Positions 57,182-63,496 of a stretch of 64,000 nt of DNA are shown here, one piece after another. This stretch comes from Rhodospirillales bacterium. GTDB lineage: Bacteria; Pseudomonadota; Alphaproteobacteria; Rhodospirillales; Casp-alpha2. The position numbers and the translations under genes were made by a program. Below the pieces are notes generated by a model. It did not search any database and was not told where the DNA came from. It worked only from the letters and a program-made list of their open reading frames with translations. The DNA lies in assembly GCA_021775095.1 (NCBI GenBank), contig JAJFII010000084.1:34996-98995 (forward strand), given 5' to 3'. Position 1 is the stretch's first letter. Each line of letters starts with the position of its first letter.

Positions 57182-57787
57182 TCATCCTTCTTCCGTGGGT
57201 AGCGTATCGGCAAAGGCGGGGTGCTCAATAAAGTAATTGATCAGCGCAACTGATTCCGGAGCATCCCATTCAGCTCCTCCTTCTAATTTACCTATTTGAC
57301 GCCCTTGAGTATCAAACAGATAGGTGGAAGGCATGCCACGTATTCCAAGTTTGCGGGCCGAAAGAGTCTTAGGGTCGATAAACAGATCGAGTGCTTTCAA
57401 TCCCAACTCACGGGCTTTTGGCCCCGCCGTCTGAGCGCCGTTTCGATCAATATTAATTGCAATAACTGTGAATTTATCACTCGCCATGCTCGCCTGAACC
57501 CGGTTAATGCTAGGAAGTTCTTGCATACAGGGGCCACACCATGTCGCCCAGTAGTTGAGCATGACAACCTTGCCTTTGTAATCGCTCAAAGAGACGGTTT
57601 TGCCACTAAGACTGCTCCAGGAAATATCAACAACAGGGGAAGATCTAGTAGCCGGTTGGAACGGCCTCATATAACCAACAAGTTGCGGCCCGTTTGCAGA
57701 TGCCGTTGGCAGTGTCAGAAGAGAGGTCGCACCGCCTAACGCAGCGACAGATAGCAGTACAATTAGTAGGACAATTTTTTTGTTCAC
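57182..57787 (-). CDS. TlpA-family thioredoxin-like protein (membrane-anchored, periplasmic)
   Basis: An N-terminal hydrophobic segment (KKIVLLIVLLSVAALGG) anchors or exports a thioredoxin-like domain (about 50-195). The active site is WCGPC (Cys84, Cys87) in NYWATWCGPCMQELP and the cis-Pro loop is GMPSTYLFD. Proteins of this type reduce or shuttle disulfides in the periplasm. GTG 57787 was chosen because GGAGG lies 6 nt before it; this gives 201 residues. It follows the CcdA-like gene by 72 nt in the same direction and should be cotranscribed from P3. The pair would carry electrons from the cytoplasm to periplasmic thiols. Confidence 0.9.
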   Translation of the reverse strand: MNKKIVLLIVLLSVAALGGATSLLTLPTASANGPQLVGYMRPFQPATRSSPVVDISWSSLSGKTVSLSDYKGKVVMLNYWATWCGPCMQELPSINRVQASMASDKFTVIAINIDRNGAQTAGPKARELGLKALDLFIDPKTLSARKLGIRGMPSTYLFDTQGRQIGKLEGGAEWDAPESVALINYFIEHPAFADTLPTEEG

Positions 57788-57859
57788 TGATGACCTCCGA
57801 CTATCAAAAAATGGCAACGATATTATCTTTTCCAATTTACTTGTGGCGCGTACGCGGGG

Positions 57860-58729
57860 CTATTGTGTAAATTCCTTGATGTGCTGCGGTTTTGTTTTAC
57901 TTCGTTTCCAGAAAACCCAAATTGTCGAGGCGACAAAACACCCGAAAAGGCTGAATAGGACGGCCTGCCCAACGTCGCCACCAACCCACATCTTTAATGT
58001 GCCGGAAATTTGTTCGCCTTGGGCGATCAGCCCCGTGGAACTGGGAATTTCGGACGACATCAAGAGAGAACCCCAGTAGAAAACGATGTAGGCACCTGCG
58101 AGCAGCATAACCGCGCCGCCAAATTTGTTGGCATAGGGGAAGAATTTCTTGAAGGTATTCGCCAGCCCTTCATGCGACAGGGCCGCCGTCACGGCAATGG
58201 CTGTCAGTATTGTTCCCATGCCCAACCCGAATGCGATGAAACTGAGTGTGCTTTCAATCAGGCTTTCAGTGGTGGCCAATGCGGTAATCGACAGAAAAAT
58301 CGGTAATGTACATGAAAGTGAGGCGACGCCATAACCAAATCCAAATAGAAAATCACCCTTCAGACCGCCACCGAGCGGACTGACTTTGGTTGCAAAAAAC
58401 CGTAAGCCGATGTGGTTTCCCGCCAACACATACAGTCCGACGCCAATCAAAAGTATACCGATAGCAAAACCCGCCCAGGGAAGGACGCTTCCGAGCCAGG
58501 CGGCACCGAGAGATGCCGCCCCACCCAGCAGACCGAAGGCCATCACGCCACCAGTGGTCGTAATTGCGCCTGCGGCCAAAGCAACGCCTGCCTTCGATGG
58601 AATATCGTGGGTATTGTCATCGGCAAGGCCGAGGCGCCTCGCGAAATACGCCGGCAACAAGGCAAACCCGCAGGGATTCACCGATGATACGGCTCCAACC
58701 ATAAAGGCGAAAACAAAATTACCAGTCAT
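57860..58729 (-). CDS. CcdA/DsbD-like membrane thiol-electron transporter
   Basis: This 289-residue polytopic membrane protein has the two conserved helix cysteines of the CcdA/DsbD beta family: Cys20 in VNPCGFALLPAYF and Cys140 in LSCTLPIFLS. It has about seven hydrophobic segments, one or two more than the shortest CcdA. It should pass electrons from cytoplasmic thioredoxin to a periplasmic partner, most likely the TlpA-like protein encoded next. MerR-type promoter P3 lies about 120 bp upstream, which connects this redox pair to the mercury response. ATG 58729 was chosen over TTG 58735. Confidence 0.87.
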   Translation of the reverse strand: MTGNFVFAFMVGAVSSVNPCGFALLPAYFARRLGLADDNTHDIPSKAGVALAAGAITTTGGVMAFGLLGGAASLGAAWLGSVLPWAGFAIGILLIGVGLYVLAGNHIGLRFFATKVSPLGGGLKGDFLFGFGYGVASLSCTLPIFLSITALATTESLIESTLSFIAFGLGMGTILTAIAVTAALSHEGLANTFKKFFPYANKFGGAVMLLAGAYIVFYWGSLLMSSEIPSSTGLIAQGEQISGTLKMWVGGDVGQAVLFSLFGCFVASTIWVFWKRSKTKPQHIKEFTQ

Positions 58730-58735
58730 GACCAA

Positions 58736-59088
58736 AAACCCTTAGACATACCCAATCCAAACCAGTGCAAAATTCCAAAGCGAAAGTCGTTCCTTCCAGG
58801 CCTTTGGGTGCCAGCAAATAATTAAGAAGACCCTCCGTTCTGAACTGGGAATATACATCCTGTAGCCACTACAGGATCAAGTTGATTTTCTTGCCGGGCC
58901 ATGAATGCACGAACAAAAGTAATTTTAATCTAACAAAATGGGCGGTATTTGGTTCAGAGGAAAAAACATGGCGTTTCAGAAATCATCCTGACTGTCGTTC
59001 CGTACTGCCCAATTCGCGTAATATGGCGCACGTTCTCCGTCTCAAATTGGTCTTCATAAGACAGTTGATATTAGCATTAGAAATGAAT
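58736..59088. other. Intergenic region holding promoter P3
   Basis: Apart from the P3 operator at 58850-58880 no gene is evident. A ribosome-binding-like AGAGGAAAAAAC precedes an ATG near 58970, but the frame has only seven codons. The rest shows nothing recognisable. Confidence 0.4.
58850..58880 (-). promoter_or_regulatory. MerR-type promoter/operator P3 (upstream of ccdA-like and tlpA-like genes)
   Basis: On the minus strand TTGATC (58880-58875) and TATATT (58855-58850) are separated by 19 bp. The region contains the perfect inverted repeat ATCCTGTAG/CTACAGGAT around TGG. It is the most symmetrical of the five island operators. Confidence 0.82.
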
Positions 59089-59586
59089 TCATGATGGTTT
59101 CGATTTTCGGTTGATAACCGCTTTTTCGACCGCATCGACCGCATTGAGTGGGCAGTAGATGGTGTGGCGAACGCGAAATATAAGGCTTGGAATTGAAACA
59201 ACCTCGCAGCCGCCGTACCCCATGAAAAATGATACAATCAGTGAAATTCCGATATAGAGCAAAATACCCTGACGCAATTCATCGGGACCGATTTGAAAAG
59301 AAAATACGGCGAACACCGGTGCCAACAGTATTACCGTTCTTGCCCATGCATTTAGCTCAGACAAGATTCGATTACTAAAAAAATAATATGACAGGATGTA
59401 AACCGCTAGGACGGCAATGAAATAGATCGCCATCTCAATACCGGCATTGAGCGCGTTGGAATGAATGACTTGTAAGACCATAGCGCCGGTAAGCCAGGTC
59501 CCACCTAATAACCGTACCCAACGGCCAGCGATCCCTACATTCAGGCCAATCTGGCGGCTCGAATTCTTTTTAACAACTTGTGGCAT
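59089..59586 (-). CDS. Unknown multi-pass membrane protein
   Basis: From ATG 59586 the 165-residue product has about four hydrophobic segments (GGTWLTGAMVLQVI, AIYFIAVLAVYILSYYFF, TVILLAPVFAVFSF, ILLYIGISLIVSFFMG). A conserved-looking C-terminal stretch follows: YGGCEVVSIPSLIFRVRHTIYCPLNAVD. This tail recalls small uncharacterised membrane proteins of other bacteria with a GGCEV...YCP pattern, but I cannot name a function. Two cysteines lie in it. It is divergent from the LytTR regulator across a short region with a perfect palindrome, so that regulator may control it. Confidence 0.65.
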   Translation of the reverse strand: MPQVVKKNSSRQIGLNVGIAGRWVRLLGGTWLTGAMVLQVIHSNALNAGIEMAIYFIAVLAVYILSYYFFSNRILSELNAWARTVILLAPVFAVFSFQIGPDELRQGILLYIGISLIVSFFMGYGGCEVVSIPSLIFRVRHTIYCPLNAVDAVEKAVINRKSKPS

Positions 59587-59714
59587 TTTAATCACTTCTA
59601 AGCAGCATGGTTCCGTTGAACAGTCGCTATTAGGGATAGATTGAAGAAGATGCTGTTGCCTAGTACATTTACGTGATATCAGGCAATTCGTTCGTCTGTG
59701 CGTCACATATCGGG

Positions 59715-59729
59715 TTCACGCATCGTGAA
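59715..59729. promoter_or_regulatory. Palindrome between the unknown membrane protein and LytTR genes
   Basis: TTCACG and CGTGAA are perfect inverted copies around CAT. The site lies 15 nt before the LytTR regulator start and upstream of the divergent membrane protein gene. It is a candidate autoregulatory operator; binding is inferred. Confidence 0.4.
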
Positions 59730-59743
59730 ATTTGATCGTACTA

Positions 59744-60487
59744 ATGAATAATTTAAAACAATGGCTTCGTTCCGGTGTCCTGATTGTCGGAGCAAGCACG
59801 TTGACAGCCTTTGCGGCTCCATTCGGCACGTACGCTCTCGACTTCGGCCCGAGATTTTTGTATTGGCTGGGTGCCATCACAGCTGGCTGGGCACAATGGT
59901 CGCTGATCCTTTGGCTCATCTGCTATTTTACAAAGACTGATCCGCTGCCCTATATCTTTTGTCGATCCTTGGCTAGTTTCCCGTTTGCGTTGGTGATGGC
60001 AATAGAAATCAGTTTTTTCAAAGACGCGATTGGCGCGCCGGGGCGGCCAGATTTGTTCACATTTCTTTGGATACTTGGCATAATGCTGTCATTTTGCTGG
60101 TTCACCCAACTTGTATATTGGTCCATCGCTAATCATGCTGCGGCCTCAGAGCCGCCCAGTGGTGGAGATATAAAAATTCCTTTTTATAAACGAATACCGC
60201 TTAATATTTCAGGTAAACTACTTTGTCTTAGCACTGAAGATCATTACCTGCGCATTCATACGAACCATGGCGACGGTCTGATTTTGTTCCGTCTGAGAGA
60301 TGCTGTCGCCGAATTGGATGGTGCAGACGGTATGCAAATTCATCGATCCTATTGGGTGTCCCGTGACGCCATTGAACGATGTGAGAAAAACGGTCGAAAA
60401 ACGGTTCTCATCCTGAGTAATGGAATGCAAGTTCCCGTGAGCGATCGTTTTTTACCAACACTACGTGACGCGGGTTGGCTCGATTAG
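59744..60487 (+). CDS. Membrane-anchored LytTR-type transcription regulator
   Basis: The first 135 or so residues contain about four hydrophobic helices (GVLIVGASTLTAFAAPFG, WSLILWLICYF, FPFALVMAIEISFF, LGIMLSFCWFTQLVYW). A C-terminal LytTR DNA-binding domain follows (about 150-245): LLCLSTEDHYLRIHT, LRDAVAELDG and MQIHRSYWVSRDAIE. Such one-component membrane regulators sense signals at the membrane and act on nearby promoters. Its probable target is the divergent membrane protein gene. ATG 59744 was preferred because the family sequence starts there. The total is 247 residues. Confidence 0.85.
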   Translation: MNNLKQWLRSGVLIVGASTLTAFAAPFGTYALDFGPRFLYWLGAITAGWAQWSLILWLICYFTKTDPLPYIFCRSLASFPFALVMAIEISFFKDAIGAPGRPDLFTFLWILGIMLSFCWFTQLVYWSIANHAAASEPPSGGDIKIPFYKRIPLNISGKLLCLSTEDHYLRIHTNHGDGLILFRLRDAVAELDGADGMQIHRSYWVSRDAIERCEKNGRKTVLILSNGMQVPVSDRFLPTLRDAGWLD

Positions 60488-60533
60488 GACAAATGCATTG
60501 TCTGATAAACCGCAGACCGTGATCGAGTTCCCA

Positions 60534-60935
60534 TCATTGTCGGTTAACTTGATCACGATCTGTATGAGAATCCATGTTTTTCCGCGCGATCGCGCGCAGG
60601 TAATAGCCATACGCAGCAACCATGGCCGCTGCAGCAATGGAGATCCGTAATGCGTATTTAAACTCTAGCCATAGCAATAAGATGGAGAACGCAGCAACTG
60701 CCGCCCCGATGTAACCAATAGGGCGCGGCCCTACTCTTCCCGCACGCACGTAGAGCGCATTGGCAACCAGTCCCATTGAAGCAAACATGACGGGGAACAC
60801 AACGTAATCAATACCCCCAACCCAGGCTGACAGCCCAACGGCCCCCATACCAATAACCAATACAGGTGTAAAACAGCACAAAGCCGCAATGAGGGTGCCG
60901 ATAACGCCGGTTCTAAGTGAAGATTTTTCGTTCAT
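60534..60935 (-). CDS. MerF-like mercury transport protein with C-terminal extension
   Basis: The first 50 residues match MerF: TLIAALCCFTPVLVI with Cys20-Cys21 in the first helix, then GLSAWVGGIDYVVFPVM. Classical MerF has about 80 residues and two helices. This one has 133 residues with two further hydrophobic segments (YIGAAVAAFSILLLWLEF, ISIAAAAMVAAYGYYL) and a basic-acidic tail, and lacks the second Cys pair of MerF. It should move Hg(II) or organomercury across the inner membrane. It is the last gene of the merT-merP-merB unit, 36 nt after merB. Confidence 0.8.
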   Translation of the reverse strand: MNEKSSLRTGVIGTLIAALCCFTPVLVIGMGAVGLSAWVGGIDYVVFPVMFASMGLVANALYVRAGRVGPRPIGYIGAAVAAFSILLLWLEFKYALRISIAAAAMVAAYGYYLRAIARKNMDSHTDRDQVNRQ

Positions 60936-60971
60936 TCCAAATGCTTTCTATGTAGGTTGCTCTGTGACGGA

Positions 60972-61730
60972 TTAAGCCGTCGCCAAAAAGGGGATAAATA
61001 TGGCCGCTCCTGCCTCCAGGCCCTGATCTATTGAGAGACGATGTCCTTGCGGTTCGCCTTCGTTGTCTTCATGCCAGATTGCAAGATGATCATCTGAACA
61101 GAAGTATGCCATAACGCTGCATTGCGTATCTGCTGCGCATCCGTCGATGTCCTGAATGCCGGACCAGACGACAGCATTTTCCGGAGAGACAGATGCAATG
61201 GAAAGGCCGTTTTGTTCCGTCTCGATTTTAACCTTACATCCGCAATAACGGCACTTTGAGTGTATCACAGTATCTCGATTTAGCATCGCACCGACACCCA
61301 GTGCATCAATTGCACACATTGCCCTTAGAGTCAGATCGTCTACAATTACGCGGTGTTCCGTTTTACGGTCCGTAAAGGGATAGGCCGCTTCAATCTTTTC
61401 TCCGTTTCTTGAAAAGACGATCAAATCACGTCGTTCCAGAGATGAGAGAAGGCCGGACAGGTCAGCCTCAGAAAAACCAGTTCGAACGGAAAGCGCTGGT
61501 CTATTGGGGGCGTGTCCGGTTGCAACGAAATAGTCAAGAATCGCGCGCCTGAGCTTGTCTTCCGGTTCGGTTATCCCCACCCAACGCTTTGTCATCCGCA
61601 ACCGCCCAAGCGTATCGTTAAGCGAAGCGCGCGCTTCATCAGATGTTACAACGGACCAGTCTGGGAACGGTGCCCCTGATAAAAGAGGAATATTAAGGCG
61701 CTCAAGCTGGGGTATTGGTGTTCCTGCCAT
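60972..61730 (-). CDS. merB: Alkylmercury (organomercurial) lyase
   Basis: This enzyme cleaves the carbon-mercury bond of compounds such as methylmercury, giving Hg(II) for MerA. The catalytic residues are visible: Cys139 and Asp142 in MCAIDALG and Cys204 in ADTQCSVMAYF. A winged-helix N-terminal part (about 60-110) precedes them. The 252-residue length is longer than the 212-residue plasmid type. Two extra cysteine clusters (SKCRYCGCKV) lie between the active-site residues. Its presence makes this a broad-spectrum mercury locus. Confidence 0.92.
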   Translation of the reverse strand: MAGTPIPQLERLNIPLLSGAPFPDWSVVTSDEARASLNDTLGRLRMTKRWVGITEPEDKLRRAILDYFVATGHAPNRPALSVRTGFSEADLSGLLSSLERRDLIVFSRNGEKIEAAYPFTDRKTEHRVIVDDLTLRAMCAIDALGVGAMLNRDTVIHSKCRYCGCKVKIETEQNGLSIASVSPENAVVWSGIQDIDGCAADTQCSVMAYFCSDDHLAIWHEDNEGEPQGHRLSIDQGLEAGAAIFIPFLATA

Positions 61731-61771
61731 CGAACTAGCACGTCATGCCAATCGGTAACAAGCCCAATATC

Positions 61772-62065
61772 TCAACCGCCATTTTTTATAAGTTCCGACG
61801 GATACCCTGATTCGAAAGTGGCGTCAGTGAGAGCCTTTATAGTCGTTTTGCTATCGTCAAAAGTTACGGTTGCAGATTTTTCACTGGACGACACGACAAC
61901 GGCGTTTACGCCCGGTACTTTTGTCAGGACTTGTTTGACAATGTACGGGCAGCTGCCGCACCACATATTCTCTACAGCCAACTTGACGGTACGTTCATTG
62001 GCAAATGCACTACTGGTCACAACCAAGGCAAAAATATACCCGGCCAGAATCAGGGTTTTTCTCAT
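61772..62065 (-). CDS. merP: Periplasmic mercury-binding protein
   Basis: A signal peptide (ending about SSAFA, residue 22) precedes a heavy-metal-associated domain with the metal-binding motif MWCGSCPYIVKQ (Cys36, Cys39). The 97-residue length is the usual size. MerP captures Hg(II) in the periplasm and hands it to MerT. The motif has Trp and Gly-Ser where many MerPs have Thr and Ala-Ala. It lies 21 nt after merT. Confidence 0.93.
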   Translation of the reverse strand: MRKTLILAGYIFALVVTSSAFANERTVKLAVENMWCGSCPYIVKQVLTKVPGVNAVVVSSSEKSATVTFDDSKTTIKALTDATFESGYPSELIKNGG

Positions 62066-62086
62066 GTTAAAATTCCTCCTGTTTGG

Positions 62087-62497
62087 TCATTCAAGAAACA
62101 TAGGGGTTATATATGGAAAGGCTAACGCTGCAGCGACAAGTATGCTTGCAGACCACAACATTATCTTGGTAATTCGGTCCGATTGGGGCGACGCGCAATA
62201 AGACCCCGGTTCGCAATTCGTCAACGCCGGTTTATGGTAAACCTTATAAAATCCACCAGCGAGGAACGCGGCCGTAACGAAAAAAAATAGCGGTTTATAT
62301 GGATACAGAGCCGTCAAATTAGCAATCCACGCTCCGGTGATCCCAAGGCTGAACAAGACAAGCGGAGCTATACAACACGACGACATGGCAAGCGCACCAA
62401 TTACGCTCCCCGTTGTCATCAATGTCTTTTTGGATTTCTCGCTATTCTCAAATTGAAGCCCCTCATTGAGAGCCAGGTCAGAAGTTGGATCAGCCAC
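62087..62497 (-). CDS. merT: Mercuric ion transport protein
   Basis: This inner-membrane Hg(II) importer has a vicinal Cys41-Cys42 in the first helix (ALAMSSCCIAPLVLFSLGITGAWIGN-like) and Cys95/Cys101 in the loop CEPGSYC before the third helix. GTG 62497 (MADPTSD) gives 136 residues and a normal-length N-terminus. It falls about 28 nt after the expected transcription start of P4. An internal ATG at 62419 would give 110 residues and lacks a ribosome binding site. First gene of merT-merP-merB-merF-like. Confidence 0.9.
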   Translation of the reverse strand: MADPTSDLALNEGLQFENSEKSKKTLMTTGSVIGALAMSSCCIAPLVLFSLGITGAWIANLTALYPYKPLFFFVTAAFLAGGFYKVYHKPALTNCEPGSYCASPQSDRITKIMLWSASILVAAALAFPYITPMFLE

Positions 62498-62531
62498 GTC
62501 GCATAGCCCCGAATAATTATACCTGGGAAGA

Positions 62532-62562
62532 AATATAGGACCTGTACCTACTTTAGGAGCAA
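62532..62562 (-). promoter_or_regulatory. MerR-type promoter/operator P4 (upstream of merT)
   Basis: On the minus strand TTGCTC (62562-62557) and TATATT (62537-62532) are separated by 19 bp. The spacer reads CTAAAGTAGGTACAGGTCC, so the left arm is degenerate and the right arm TACAGG intact. It is positioned to drive merT-merP-merB-merF-like. Confidence 0.78.
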
Positions 62563-62612
62563 GCCCTCTTTTCGAATATATATTTTGAACAAACCTGACC
62601 GAGAAATAGTGT

Positions 62613-62888
62613 TTAACCTGGATCATCATGAATGAACCAGCGTTCAAAAATTGGGCCAAAAATCTGGGCGATGAGATAGGAAACCATCATTCCGCCTACA
62701 AATGCGAAATAGGCTCTGCTGAATGCCCTAAGGGTGATTCCGACAATATCAGATTGAATCAATTTGAAACGGTCTATTTCCCATGGAAAAAGGGGCGGTG
62801 GTGCCTCATACGGTTCGTCATTTATCAACCAAAATACGACCGTAAAAAATGCCCATAAATAACACTGAAATTTGTCATAGAACGTCAT
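62613..62888 (-). CDS. Small membrane protein of unknown function, divergent from merR
   Basis: This 91-residue protein has two probable membrane segments (YLWAFFTVVFWLI and AYFAFVGGMMVSYLIAQIFG) separated by a polar stretch with Pro-rich EAPPPLFPWEIDRF. It lacks the Cys pair of other Mer transporters; its only cysteine is Cys9. I do not recognise the family. It is the first gene behind MerR-type promoter P5, so it probably belongs to the mercury response, and it lies upstream of P4 and merT on the same strand. Confidence 0.65.
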   Translation of the reverse strand: MTFYDKFQCYLWAFFTVVFWLINDEPYEAPPPLFPWEIDRFKLIQSDIVGITLRAFSRAYFAFVGGMMVSYLIAQIFGPIFERWFIHDDPG

Positions 62889-62995
62889 TCTATAAGAACC
62901 TCGATATGCCTACTACCCTTGGATTATTAGAAATTGTTTGGTTTTGCTTTGTCCTTTGGTTCCATTCCAAACGTTAAGCCATCAATCGTCAGGAT

Positions 62996-63026
62996 ATCCT
63001 ACATCCTGTATCGACTACAGGAGCAA
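62996..63026 (-). promoter_or_regulatory. MerR-type promoter/operator P5 (merR divergent region)
   Basis: On the minus strand TTGCTC (63026-63021) and TAGGAT (63001-62996) are 19 bp apart, with CCTGTA/TACAGG arms around GTCGA. The site lies in the merR divergent region, as expected for autoregulation. A plus-strand TAATAT at 63031-63036 may be the merR -10. Confidence 0.82.
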
Positions 63027-63070
63027 CCGGTAATATAGTGAAGCCCATCAGCTTATAGGGAGAACTGCAG

Positions 63071-63496
63071 ATGTTGATTGGAGCAATGTCAACAGCGACC
63101 GGATGCAACATTGAGACAATACGTTATTATGAACGGATAGGCGTACTGCCCAGGCCGCCACGAACGGCAGGTGGTCGGCGTGATTATGATCAACACCATC
63201 TTAAGCGCCTCAATTTTGTCCGTCGAAGTCGAGAACTCGGGTTCAGCTTGGGTGAAGTTCGCCAGATGCTGAGTCTTGTCGACGGCGGTGATGCCGCATG
63301 TGAACAAGTCCATGAAATGGCCTTGGAACATCTTGTCGATGTCCGGACAAAAATTAAAGATCTAAAACGAATGGAGAAAATTTTGAAAGAAACTGCCGCT
63401 AAATGCGAAGGCGGCGAAACCCCTGAATGTCCGATTATCGACGCCTTGTTTCTGGCCGAGGGGAAACCGGTGTCTGTTGTGACGGTGGACAAATGA
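63071..63496 (+). CDS. merR: MerR-family metal-responsive regulator
   Basis: An N-terminal winged-helix domain (about 3-70; TATGCNIETIRYYERIGVLP, GRRDYDQHHLKRLNFV) is followed by a coiled dimerisation helix and a metal-binding loop. Cys77, Cys112 and Cys120 are placed for metal binding. The loop CEGGETPEC has the CueR/ZntR-like spacing of eight, while Cys77 is the residue that divalent-metal sensors share and CueR replaces with Ser. Mercury is therefore the likely signal, supported by the neighbours. It should repress and activate the five similar promoters. AGGGAGA precedes the ATG. Confidence 0.9.
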   Translation: MLIGAMSTATGCNIETIRYYERIGVLPRPPRTAGGRRDYDQHHLKRLNFVRRSRELGFSLGEVRQMLSLVDGGDAACEQVHEMALEHLVDVRTKIKDLKRMEKILKETAAKCEGGETPECPIIDALFLAEGKPVSVVTVDK

